Made by a program: the position numbers and the translations under genes
The notes under the pieces: model-generated
Told to the model about the DNA's origin: nothing
Databases searched by the model: none
Seen by the model: the letters and a program-made list of their open reading frames with translations, nothing else
NCBI GenBank assembly: GCA_040752595.1
Contig: JBFMGX010000004.1
Coordinates: 449,808-513,807 of the forward strand
Direction: 5' to 3'
Length of the DNA: 64,000 nucleotides
DNA from: Candidatus Zixiibacteriota bacterium
Lineage (GTDB): Bacteria; Zixibacteria; MSB-5A5; WJJR01
Shown: piece after piece, positions 1-8,180 of the stretch
Numbering within the stretch: the stretch's first letter is position 1
Layout of the letters: the number at the start of each line of letters is the position of its first letter

Positions 1-2
1 TC

Positions 3-833
3 CGCCGCACGTGGAACAACGTCAACTGGTGGGAAGGTTGGAACAGCGACGGCCGGCGCCTGCAACTGGGGGGAAACTACAACTTCAACTGGGAATTCTT
101 GAATCGCTGGCAGGTTGGCGGCGGTCATGCGCGCGATGCCTCCCGTTATGATGACTATGAAATCGACGGCGGCCCTGCCGTGAGGCTTCCCTCCGGGTAC
201 GACTACTGGATGTGGGGCGGCACGGATTCCCGTCGGCCGGTCTACTTCGAGGTCAATTACAGTTGGGGGACGAATCGCGATGGCGGCTACAATGACTATT
301 ATGTTGTCACGCAGGTGCGCCCCGCCACCAATCTGGAATTGTCGATCGCTCCCAGCTACAACATCGGATACAGTGTCTCCCGTTACGTCGGCGACATCGA
401 GCCGACGGTGAGCGAACCAGCGGGATACCTGTTTGCGGAGCAGAATTCGCAGCGGTTCTCGATCACGTCACGGGGCACGGCGACCTTCACGACCAATCTG
501 TCGGTGCAGTTCTACGGCGAGGTCTTCGTCGCCAATGTCCACTACGACCACTACAAGCGGCTGGTCGGAGTTGGCTCCTTCACCCCCGCGCCGGACTTGT
601 CGCGGGACGAGACAGACGACGATCCCGACTATTCGATCTTGAGTTTCAATGCCAACGTGGTGTTGCGCTGGGAATACCGGCCCGGCTCAACCATCTACCT
701 GGTTTGGACGCAGGCCCGGGACGACTACGACGAGGTCCCTTCCTTCACGATTCGCCGTGGGATGAACCGTCTCTTTGATCTGGGTTCGAACAATGTGTTC
801 ATGGTGAAGCTGAACTACTGGTGGAATCTGTAG
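3..833 (+). CDS. C-terminal part of a CBM9/DUF5916-type outer-membrane protein (cut by left edge)
   Basis: The reading frame is open from base 3, so the start lies outside the window. The visible 276 residues alternate aromatic and polar residues like the strands of an outer-membrane beta-barrel. The last 80 residues match the end of the next gene: both have a VVLRWE(Y/F)RPGST stretch, a YLVW strand and an aromatic-rich final strand (FMVKLNYWWNL here). It is therefore a tandem paralogue of that gene. The family carries an N-terminal CBM9-like domain and a C-terminal DUF5916 barrel; the substrate is unknown. The N-terminal domain is not visible here. Confidence 0.85.
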   Translation, partial: RRTWNNVNWWEGWNSDGRRLQLGGNYNFNWEFLNRWQVGGGHARDASRYDDYEIDGGPAVRLPSGYDYWMWGGTDSRRPVYFEVNYSWGTNRDGGYNDYYVVTQVRPATNLELSIAPSYNIGYSVSRYVGDIEPTVSEPAGYLFAEQNSQRFSITSRGTATFTTNLSVQFYGEVFVANVHYDHYKRLVGVGSFTPAPDLSRDETDDDPDYSILSFNANVVLRWEYRPGSTIYLVWTQARDDYDEVPSFTIRRGMNRLFDLGSNNVFMVKLNYWWNL

Positions 834-1056
834 CGCGCGCGTGTACCACTGAGCGCGTTTCGTATCGCGAGCGGTTCAGGAACCGCCCCCACAGTGAACG
901 TCGGCAGTGCCTCGTGCAATTGTCCTGTCACAAAGCGGTGTCCCCACGGCCGGGGTCCTTGCCGTGCCGGGACGGGACCGGTACCATACGGTGTCACGAT
1001 CGCCGGAATGTCCTCTGACGATCCGGCGAGCCACATCGAACCCCGGGAGAGGCACC

Positions 1057-3702
1057 GTGGATCATGGGAGAACGATATCAGGGGGGAGAATCCTCGCAGC
1101 GACTGCCGTCGGCGTGTGCGCAGTCGGACTGAGTGTCCCCGTCGGCCGTGCGCAGGATCCTACGCCGCACAAGTCGCTGACGGCGGTCCGCATCAATGGC
1201 CATGCACCCGACGTCGACGGGCGCCTGGACGAGGCGTCCTGGCAGCAGGCGATCATGGTCGCCGATTTCCTGCAGAAGGAGCCCGACGAAGGGGCCGTGC
1301 CGCGCGAGCGCACCGAGGTCGGATTCCTGTACGACGACGAGGCGTTGTACGTCGGCGCCCGGATGTACAGCGACGATCCGGTCGGGCTGCGTCTCCACTG
1401 CAATCGTCGCGACCAACCGGGCGGCTCTGAACAGATGATCGTCTCGTTGGACACCTACCGCGACCGCCGCACCTGCTATGACTTCGGCGTCAGCGTGGCC
1501 GGTGTCCGCACCGATCGCTACCACTCCGTGGACGAGGAAAACGACCGCGATCCGTCGTTCAATCCGGTCTGGTCCGCCCGCACCGCCGTCGAACCGTGGG
1601 GCTGGTCGGCGGAGATGCGGATTCCCTTCTCTCAACTGCGCTTCAACAAAGGGGACGAACAAGTCTGGGGCGTGAATCTCAACCGCTGGATTCCGGCACG
1701 CAACGAGGACGACTTCTGGATCTACGTGCCGCGCAATTGTACCGGCTGGTCGTCGCGGTTCGGTGAGTTGATCGGGATTCGGGGGATCAAACCGTCGTCG
1801 CGGCTGGAGCTTCTCCCCTACACGGCCGGCGATGGCCTGTTCACCGGGAATCGCGACGCCGGCGACCCTCTCCACGACGGGAGCGATTTTGACGGCCGTC
1901 TCGGCGGCGATCTGAAGATGGGTCTGGGGCCAAACCTGACACTGGAGGCAACCGTCAATCCCGATTTCGGCCAGGTGGAGGCGGACCCGGCAGTCATCAA
2001 CCTGACGGCGTTCGAAACGATCTTCACCGAGCGACGCCCCTTCTTTGTCGAGGGCAATCCCCTCTTTGAGACCGAGGGGCCGACCTATTTCTATTCACGG
2101 CGCATCGGGGCCACTCCGCACGGGGAAGCAGACGGCGATTTCGTGGATCAACCGACCGCGACGACGATCCTCGGAGCGGGAAAGATCACCGGACGCCTGG
2201 CGTCCGGCCTGTCCTTGGGCGTGTTGAGCGCCCTGACCGGTCGCGAATACGCTCGTGTCTACAGAGATGGCGTCAAGTCGCGGCTCCGGGTTGAGCCCCT
2301 AACGGGGTACAGCGTCGCCCGGCTACAGCAAGAATTCGGCGAGGACAAATCGACGGTGGGTTTGATTCTCACCGGCGTGGGGCGCGATCTGCCGGCGGAC
2401 GATCCTTTGGCCTCTTCCCTGCGTCGTGACGCCGTCACCGGCGGCACCGACTGGAATCTGCGCTTCCAGGGCGGCGCCTATCAACTGTCGGGGTATGCCG
2501 GATTCAGTCGTGTCGGGGGCAGCCGCGACGCGATCCTGGGCACGCAGACTGCAAGCACTCACTACTTCCAGCGTCCCGATGCCGGACATGTGGACGTTGA
2601 TTCGACACGCACCGCGCTGTGGGGATACACCGGCCTGATGAAGTTTGAGAAAGAAGCAGGACGTCACTGGCTCTGGGGCGTGGGCTCGTTTGTCGAGTCG
2701 CCGGGGTTTGAGCTCAACGACGCCGGGGTCCTTCGGTCGGCCGACAACATATGGAGCGGTGCGGAGGTGGTCTACCGTGAAACCACGCCGGGCCGCCTCT
2801 GGCGCAGCTACAGATTCGTGTTCTCACCGTCCACCGAGTGGAACTTCGACGGCATCCGCAAGGCAAGCGATTTCTCACTGGAAGCCAGCGCGACGTGGAA
2901 GAACTACCTGTCGACCTACCTGATCGGCGGAGTCACGACGCACGGATTGAGCGACGACGCCACCCGGGGCGGTCCGTTGATGGCAACGCCGCTGAACAGT
3001 TATCTGGCGCTGGAAGCACACAGCAACTACGCGGCCACGACCCAGTATGGCGGCGGCGTCAGTCTGGGTCGGAGCGAAACCAACGGTTGGGAATGTGTGC
3101 CATGGGCGCAGTGGTCAACGCGCGTCGGGGATCGTCTGTCGTTGTCTCTCACACCCAGCTTCATGCGCGGTGAGAGCTCGCGGCAGTATGTCGGGACATT
3201 TGACGGCGGACCGGCCGCCACCTACGGCCAGCGCTACGTCTTTGCCCGCATCGAGCAGAGCGAGTTGTCGGCATCCATGCGGGTGAACTACTACTTCACG
3301 CCGGATTTGAGTCTGGAGGTCTATGCGCGTCCCTTCGCCGCCAGCGGCCGCTACCATGGTTTCGGGGAATTGGCCGCCGCTCGCAGCTATGAGTTGCGGT
3401 TGTACGGTGAGCATGGCACGACGATCACCGAAACGGGAGACGGTGTCTATCAGGTCGTGGACGGGGCCGACACGCTTCAGATCGAGCAGCCCGACTACGG
3501 CGAGCGTTCCTTTTCCAGCAATGTGGTCCTGCGTTGGGAGTTCCGACCCGGAAGCACACTCTATCTGGTCTGGCAGCAGAACCGCGATGGCGAAGAGAGA
3601 CTGGGGCGTGCCGTCGGGCCTCGTTCACTCTGGCGCACCTTCCGTCCCGCCGGCGACAACTTCTTCGCGATCAAGATCAGCTACTGGATTCCGGTATCCT
3701 GA
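1057..3702 (+). CDS. CBM9-domain, DUF5916 outer-membrane barrel protein
   Basis: The start is taken as GTG at 1057, four bases after a GGGAGAGG ribosome site; the frame is open further upstream but reads as non-coding. This gives 881 residues. A basic N-terminus followed by a hydrophobic stretch (ILAATAVGVCAVGLSVPVG) ending near GRAQ is a signal peptide. Residues about 45-230 look like a CBM9/DOMON-type sugar-binding domain (INGHAPDVDGRLDEASW). The rest is barrel-like, with the family hallmark ERRPFFVEGNPLF near residue 325. The last strand FFAIKISYWIPVS resembles a barrel-assembly signal. Inferred location is the outer membrane, possibly in glycan binding or uptake. Confidence 0.85.
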   Translation: MDHGRTISGGRILAATAVGVCAVGLSVPVGRAQDPTPHKSLTAVRINGHAPDVDGRLDEASWQQAIMVADFLQKEPDEGAVPRERTEVGFLYDDEALYVGARMYSDDPVGLRLHCNRRDQPGGSEQMIVSLDTYRDRRTCYDFGVSVAGVRTDRYHSVDEENDRDPSFNPVWSARTAVEPWGWSAEMRIPFSQLRFNKGDEQVWGVNLNRWIPARNEDDFWIYVPRNCTGWSSRFGELIGIRGIKPSSRLELLPYTAGDGLFTGNRDAGDPLHDGSDFDGRLGGDLKMGLGPNLTLEATVNPDFGQVEADPAVINLTAFETIFTERRPFFVEGNPLFETEGPTYFYSRRIGATPHGEADGDFVDQPTATTILGAGKITGRLASGLSLGVLSALTGREYARVYRDGVKSRLRVEPLTGYSVARLQQEFGEDKSTVGLILTGVGRDLPADDPLASSLRRDAVTGGTDWNLRFQGGAYQLSGYAGFSRVGGSRDAILGTQTASTHYFQRPDAGHVDVDSTRTALWGYTGLMKFEKEAGRHWLWGVGSFVESPGFELNDAGVLRSADNIWSGAEVVYRETTPGRLWRSYRFVFSPSTEWNFDGIRKASDFSLEASATWKNYLSTYLIGGVTTHGLSDDATRGGPLMATPLNSYLALEAHSNYAATTQYGGGVSLGRSETNGWECVPWAQWSTRVGDRLSLSLTPSFMRGESSRQYVGTFDGGPAATYGQRYVFARIEQSELSASMRVNYYFTPDLSLEVYARPFAASGRYHGFGELAAARSYELRLYGEHGTTITETGDGVYQVVDGADTLQIEQPDYGERSFSSNVVLRWEFRPGSTLYLVWQQNRDGEERLGRAVGPRSLWRTFRPAGDNFFAIKISYWIPVS

Positions 3703-3740
3703 CTCGAATTGGGCGCCGTGTCTGGGCCGCGGTTCCCGGC

Positions 3741-4364
3741 TCACAGTGGAAGAGCCCGTAGCGCCACGTGCACGGCCAGCCCCGCCACGAGCGGCACCGT
3801 CAGATTGTCGTCGACCCGACGCGACAGACCCTCGACCACTGCGGCGAGTAGCGCCACGGGAATGCCGATCGATAAGGGGACGCTGGGAATGGCGAAGGCG
3901 GCGATCAAGCCGCCGCCAAAGAAGGCCGCCGAGCCCTCCCACGAGCGGTTCCCCGCGTAGCGATGCCTCCCCCACCGGCGTCCGATCAACGCCGCGGCGA
4001 TGTCGCCGAGGATGATCGTGGTCATGGCGAAGGCGGCCGCCGGGCGAGTGAACAACAATGGGCAGAGCCACCCGGACAACAGAATGTGTGTGGCACCCGT
4101 GAAGTTGTCTGACTCCTTCGGCCGCACGATCGGACTCACGACCCGCTGCCAGGTGCGCTGGATCGGCCAGTCACGGAAACGGCTGATGTCGATCAGCAGA
4201 GAGACTACAAAGCAAGACGCGACGATGCCGATGCCGACGGGACGGGCGACGAAATAGTAGCCGACAGGAATGATGAGCGCCACCAGGTGGAGCAATTTGC
4301 GCCAGACCTCACCGGAATACGCGAGTTCCGGCGCGGATCGAATCGGCGTGTGGGGGTGATTCAT
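3741..4364 (-). CDS. CTP-dependent diacylglycerol/dolichol kinase-like membrane protein
   Basis: This 207-residue multi-pass membrane protein begins MNHPHTPIRS. The start is fixed by a 4-base ATGA overlap with the upstream isomerase gene. The N-terminal helix KLLHLVALIIPVGYY and the later GDIAAALIGRRWG segment followed by NRSWEGSAAFF match the SEC59/DGK1/VTE5 and phosphatidate cytidylyltransferase superfamily. Members transfer a phosphate or cytidylyl group to isoprenoid or glycerol lipids. The exact lipid substrate cannot be read from sequence. It converges on the DUF5916 gene with a 38-base gap and no clear terminator. Confidence 0.75.
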   Translation of the reverse strand: MNHPHTPIRSAPELAYSGEVWRKLLHLVALIIPVGYYFVARPVGIGIVASCFVVSLLIDISRFRDWPIQRTWQRVVSPIVRPKESDNFTGATHILLSGWLCPLLFTRPAAAFAMTTIILGDIAAALIGRRWGRHRYAGNRSWEGSAAFFGGGLIAAFAIPSVPLSIGIPVALLAAVVEGLSRRVDDNLTVPLVAGLAVHVALRALPL

Positions 4365-5857
4365 CGTGAGGGGAGCGTGATGGCGGCCAGTCGCTCGTCG
4401 AAGCGCTGGACGCCATGCCGGGCCGAGGCGCGGCGTATCCATTCCCGGCGCACCTGCTCATGGCGTTCGGCTTTCAGCCGCCCGCGGATGCTGTTGCGAA
4501 CCTGGTCCAATGGCGCCGGTGGACGGCCAAACTCGTCTGTGTGCGACCGGTAGTAGTTCTGGATTGCGGTCTCGGTGGGATCATACCCCGCCGCGGTCAA
4601 CTGCAGACGCACGATGTTCACGCGTTCCGCCTCCAGCGCGTTGGCGCGGACGCCTCTGATCTGCCCGCGATCGAGATATCCGAGCTCACGCAGCATGTTG
4701 TACCAGCACAGGTGCTTGTAGTATTCGGAGCGAATCACGTTCCGCTTCTCATCCGGTCCGAGCGCCCGGCCCTGATTCTCTCGGATCCATTTGAGGCGGT
4801 CCATCAGGTACTCGCAGGCCCAGATCGTGTCGCGGCCATTGGCGACGGCCAACGGCATGTCGGGACGAAGTTGGTCATCAGACCGCGCGATGTTGGCCGA
4901 TACGAACGACAGTGTGCCGGCCGCCATCAGGGAATCGGAGATGCGTTGGGCGATCTGCTTGCTCTGCATTTCGGCCAGTTGTGACGCGATGTCGGTGCTG
5001 ACCTCACGGTCGAGCGGTATTGGCCCGGCCGGGCGGACACCGGTCACTTGGACAATATGCCAACCCAGTCTGCTTTGGAAGGGGCGGCTGATCAGATTCA
5101 GCGGTTGGGAAAAGACGTGTTGTGAGAATTCCCCGTCGGCCAGCGTCTGCGGCGAGATCCAGCCCATGTCGCCGCCGGTGTTGCGTGTGTGCGGGTCATC
5201 GGAGTGCGCACGCACCACGGCGGCGAAATCTTCGCCCGCGGCCAGCCGCTGGTACAAGGTATCGATCTTGCGCTGTGGGTCCCACCCCTCGTAGAGAGAG
5301 TCAACAAAGGTGGTCGCATTGCGGGATACTTGCCGCTCCGGATGGAAAGCGGTGATGTGGCGTACACGCCTCTGTGCGTGCGCCGCGGTGTAGCGCGAAA
5401 TGTGCGCCTGATAGAACGTGTCAATCGTGAACGAGTCGAGCTTGTACTGGGGGAGGATGTGCTCGATTCCATAGAGCTCGCCGGCGATACCGATCTCGGC
5501 CTGGCGGATGTGGACGCGGGCATCCGGATGATCGTCGAGGCCAACCCGTTGCGCCTCCAGCGTGATCAATCGATCCTCGATCAGTTGGTCCAGCAGCGCC
5601 TCAAGCTCCTGGCGGTCGGCGGCGGGATTGCTGGACACGAGCCGGCGCTGTGCCGCGAGGTCGCTGACCTCGGTTCCATAGACTGGCACGGAGCCAACAC
5701 GCGCGACCACATCCGTTCCCGCCGCGTGGGCGGCAGTCGCAGCATAGACGGCAAGGACCAGCGCCGGTAGCAGAAGTCGCCCGCACCGGCGTGGACATCG
5801 ATTCCCATTTTGAGTCGCGGGCGATCCGGGTCTGTCTGATGTTCGCATTCGCATCAT
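4361..5857 (-). CDS. Secreted PpiC/SurA-type peptidyl-prolyl isomerase
   Basis: About 498 residues. A basic segment (CPRRCGR) and the hydrophobic run LLLPALVLAVYAATAAHA form an export signal with a long n-region. The N-terminal part has the SurA-like layout (ELEALLDQLIEDRLITLEAQ). A parvulin domain follows around residues 155-275, with RRVRHI, AAGEDFAAVVRAHSDD, GGDMGWIS and a closing WHIVQVTGV strand. A second helical region with SurA-like repeats forms the C-terminus. The likely role is periplasmic folding of outer-membrane proteins. No convincing ribosome site is visible; I chose the first ATG (5857), and a GTG at 5872 is possible. It overlaps the next gene by 4 bases. Confidence 0.8.
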   Translation of the reverse strand: MMRMRTSDRPGSPATQNGNRCPRRCGRLLLPALVLAVYAATAAHAAGTDVVARVGSVPVYGTEVSDLAAQRRLVSSNPAADRQELEALLDQLIEDRLITLEAQRVGLDDHPDARVHIRQAEIGIAGELYGIEHILPQYKLDSFTIDTFYQAHISRYTAAHAQRRVRHITAFHPERQVSRNATTFVDSLYEGWDPQRKIDTLYQRLAAGEDFAAVVRAHSDDPHTRNTGGDMGWISPQTLADGEFSQHVFSQPLNLISRPFQSRLGWHIVQVTGVRPAGPIPLDREVSTDIASQLAEMQSKQIAQRISDSLMAAGTLSFVSANIARSDDQLRPDMPLAVANGRDTIWACEYLMDRLKWIRENQGRALGPDEKRNVIRSEYYKHLCWYNMLRELGYLDRGQIRGVRANALEAERVNIVRLQLTAAGYDPTETAIQNYYRSHTDEFGRPPAPLDQVRNSIRGRLKAERHEQVRREWIRRASARHGVQRFDERLAAITLPSR

Positions 5858-5969
5858 AGCGTCATCGATCACGCCGTTGGGCCGGCGATGGTCCTGTGTC
5901 CGCCGTCATTATACAACAACACCGCACGTGCCGGCCATCGTCGCTTTGGTCGTCACCGGGGTCCGTCGC

Positions 5970-6956
5970 TCACCGGAGCAGGAATCGCAGTGACACGCGA
6001 TAGGTGGTGTCGAGAAATTCGTGATCGGTGAGGGCGCCGTCGACCGCCCACCGCCCGAGGGCGAAGCCGGCACCCAGTGCCAGTCGCCCGGCATCGGCGC
6101 CCACGCGCGCCGACAGTTGCTCCCGCCAGGCGATTTCCAGCCCCAGATGGAGATTCGTCGACAACGAGCCGCTCCAATACTGATCGGCGGCGCGGCGATC
6201 TTCAAAGTACGTCTCTGCTTCGCCGATCAGCGTGGCACGGAGATCCGCCGAGACGGGTGGAAGGTCGAGCTCGCCGCCGCAGTTGATGTGCGGGAATATC
6301 GTCTCCTTGCGACCAGAGTCGTATGACAGGAAGGTCGTCGTCGCATCGGCCACCTTGGCTCCCGCCCGCACCCGTCGCCATTGATTCCACCAGGACAGAT
6401 CCACACCCAGCCCCCAAGCGGAATTGCCCGGCAGATCGCGGGCGACGATCTTGGGGGTCACCCCGATCGATCCCCATCGGGCGGTGCGACGCGCCAGCCC
6501 AAACGCAAGCGCCCAGTCGGCATGACGAGCGGTGCGGTCGACACGCGGGCGCCCGGTTGTCGAATCGAACACGGTCAGTTGGATGCCGCTGCCGCCCAGA
6601 TAGTAGATCGAGGCCCCCCACGCCCACCCCGAGGTTCCGGGGGGCATGGCCACGGCGACGAAGTCGTGATTCAGAAGTGACCCGAATGCCTCGGCGTGTT
6701 GGGCCAGAATCTCCGGTCGGGAGAGGATGGCGGCCGCGGCGAAATTCCAGTACAGCACCGAGGCGTCGGGACGCGAGGCAACGAAGGCCCCGCCCCGCCC
6801 CAGCGCACGCCCGCCGACACCCAGGTAGTAGGGCTCTCCGGCGAACTTGGTTGCACGGGCGTCGGTGCAGTGACCGAGAAGCAGCAACACCGCTGAGAAA
6901 CAGCAGATCCCTCGCTTCGCTCGGGATGGCAAGTGCCTGTGCGCCGACGTTCGCAT
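5970..6956 (-). CDS. PorV/PorQ-like outer-membrane protein
   Basis: About 328 residues. The mature N-terminus YYLGVGGRALGRGGAFVA, followed by DASVLYWNFAAAA, matches the PorV/PorQ/UPF0164 family of FadL-like barrels, in which a glycine-rich start precedes a W/YWNPA motif. The remainder shows alternating barrel strands and ends in a charged-hydrophobic strand VSLRFLLR. The ATG at 6956 gives the signal peptide RAKRGICCFSAVLLLLGHC, cleaved near ARA. Part of that signal peptide is encoded by a dispersed repeat (6895-6928). Bacteroidetes homologues act in type IX secretion or outer-membrane export; no other such genes are in view, so the role here is unknown. Confidence 0.75.
   Translation of the reverse strand: MRTSAHRHLPSRAKRGICCFSAVLLLLGHCTDARATKFAGEPYYLGVGGRALGRGGAFVASRPDASVLYWNFAAAAILSRPEILAQHAEAFGSLLNHDFVAVAMPPGTSGWAWGASIYYLGGSGIQLTVFDSTTGRPRVDRTARHADWALAFGLARRTARWGSIGVTPKIVARDLPGNSAWGLGVDLSWWNQWRRVRAGAKVADATTTFLSYDSGRKETIFPHINCGGELDLPPVSADLRATLIGEAETYFEDRRAADQYWSGSLSTNLHLGLEIAWREQLSARVGADAGRLALGAGFALGRWAVDGALTDHEFLDTTYRVSLRFLLR
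6895..6928. repeat. Copy of the GCGAAGCGA dispersed repeat inside a signal-peptide region
   Basis: On the minus strand this reads GAGCGAAGCGAGGGATCTGC followed by TGTTTCTC. It matches half of the dyadic repeat at 41105-41184 (GAGCGAAGCGAAGCATCTGC followed by TGTTCTCTC). It lies within the 5' end of the PorV-like gene and encodes the RAKRGICCFS part of its signal peptide. Confidence 0.75.
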
Positions 6957-7213
6957 ACGTCCCGCTACGATCGCCCAATCTGCCCCGGGCGGATTCCCTT
7001 CGGGCCTGTCGCCGGGGCAAACGGCGCCAAGATATGGAGTCGAGCGTGACTCACGAACCGAAAAGTCGGGGGATCGCATAGGGTCATTGCTCGAGGACGT
7101 CGAGCACAGATCCAACCCGGCCCGTTACCCATTCACGCAGGAATGAGAGATGGTCGTCGTGGCCGCTGAATCCCTTGCCGCGATCGTCTCCCCAAGGGAA
7201 ATGGCGAAGATAA

Positions 7214-7266
7214 CCTCTCCCTCCGGGAGAGGTCGGTCCATCCGAAGGATGGACCGGGTGAGGGAG
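7214..7266. repeat. CTCTCCC/GGGAGAG dispersed palindromic repeat
   Basis: This is a CCTCTCCCTCCGGGAGAGG palindrome followed by a second small palindrome (GGTCCATCC, GAAG, GGATGGACC) and GGTGAGGGA. The same module recurs at 11668, 28279, 41218, 43484, 52848 and 60105, always between genes. Confidence 0.85.
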
Positions 7267-7323
7267 TCTTCTCGTTCTCACCCTGGCGAATTCCGAAGAC
7301 GACCCCTGCCGACGGACAAAAAA

Positions 7324-7395
7324 AGCTACCGTTGTTCAAATTTATCCGAGAGGGGGGCAGGGAAACTCGGATAAAGTGCGGAAACAACGGTAGCT
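7324..7395. repeat. 72-base two-stem inverted repeat
   Basis: A perfect 13-base outer arm (AGCTACCGTTGTT at 7324-7336, complement at 7383-7395) encloses a perfect 10-base inner arm (TTTATCCGAG at 7341-7350, complement at 7366-7375). The arms are separated by short unpaired spacers of 4 and 7 bases, with a G-rich 15-base loop. It differs in composition from the other repeats here. It could be a small non-autonomous element, a protein-binding dyad or a structured transcript; no coding sequence is inside. Confidence 0.8.
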
Positions 7396-7562
7396 ATTGT
7401 ATTCTCTTGTCGGCTCAGTCGCCCCGATCCCAATTGCAATTAACAGGCCAGTGCCCCGAAGTCAAACGAAATCTCCCACCTCCACCATAAAGTAGTACTT
7501 TAAGGTGAGTCTGAGACTTCCGTCAGTAACTGTGTCGGTGCGAATGGAACGGAGTTTACTTT

Positions 7563-8111
7563 TTAGCCCTTGCCGTTGCGTTTCTGCACGAAGCTGTCGT
7601 AACTCATTGTCTTGTAGTGGCTGCCGCCCACGTATTCGATCAGTGGTAGGAATTGGTTGGGGCTGCGGTACCCTGATTGCGGACCGATACGCCCGCCTTG
7701 TGAATCCAGAAACCAGAATGTCGGATAGCCGCGCACGCCGTAGACGGCTCCGGATAGCCTCTGCTGGGTCATGCGCTCGCCGTTGTGCGAGACCATCGCC
7801 GCTTTGGTGGTGTCGTCGCCCCATACCTTGATCGGGACGTATGTGTCGCGCATGTACTTGATGACCTTGGGATCGGAGAAAGTCTCCCGCTCCATCTTCT
7901 TGCACCAGCCGCACCACGAGGCGGTGAAGTCGATGATGATCGGTTTGTTTTCGGCCTTGGCCTTGGCCAACCCGGCGTCATAGGTCAGCCATTCGATCTT
8001 CTCTTGCTTGGTGGCTGCGGGCTTGGCCTGGGGCGTCTGCGCCGAAGACTGCCCAACGGAAAGCGATGTAATCGCGAGCGAGACCCCCGCCATGATGATG
8101 AGCTGCTTCAT
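7563..8111 (-). CDS. Secreted thioredoxin-like protein with CGWC active site
   Basis: 182 residues. The start ATG at 8111 gives a signal peptide (MKQLIIMAGVSLAITSLSVG, cleaved near SAQ). The thioredoxin fold follows, with IIIDFTASWCGWCKKMERET at about residues 58-77; Cys67 and Cys70 form the redox pair. The cis-proline segment is RGYPTFWF. It resembles the thioredoxin_7/DsbD-gamma-like group that keeps periplasmic cysteines reduced or handles damaged thiols. It is a cysteine-containing relative of the UGA-containing protein at 43663, and aligns with it through the active site without gaps. The gap downstream has repeats; no partner gene is adjacent. Confidence 0.85.
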   Translation of the reverse strand: MKQLIIMAGVSLAITSLSVGQSSAQTPQAKPAATKQEKIEWLTYDAGLAKAKAENKPIIIDFTASWCGWCKKMERETFSDPKVIKYMRDTYVPIKVWGDDTTKAAMVSHNGERMTQQRLSGAVYGVRGYPTFWFLDSQGGRIGPQSGYRSPNQFLPLIEYVGGSHYKTMSYDSFVQKRNGKG

Positions 8112-8180
8112 TCGATTCCCCGTATCCCAAGTCGCCATGTGCAGTTACGCCAGATGCGGTGGCCCTGTTTGTCCGGCCCC

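Larger units (their letters stand above)
6957..7562. other. 606-base non-coding gap with two repeat structures
   Basis: This gap lies between the PorV-like gene and the 3' end of the thioredoxin-like gene on the same strand. It holds a CTCTCCC-type repeat (7214-7266) and a two-stem inverted repeat (7324-7395), listed separately. The rest, including the more AT-rich stretch 7396-7510, shows no recognisable gene. Confidence 0.6.
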
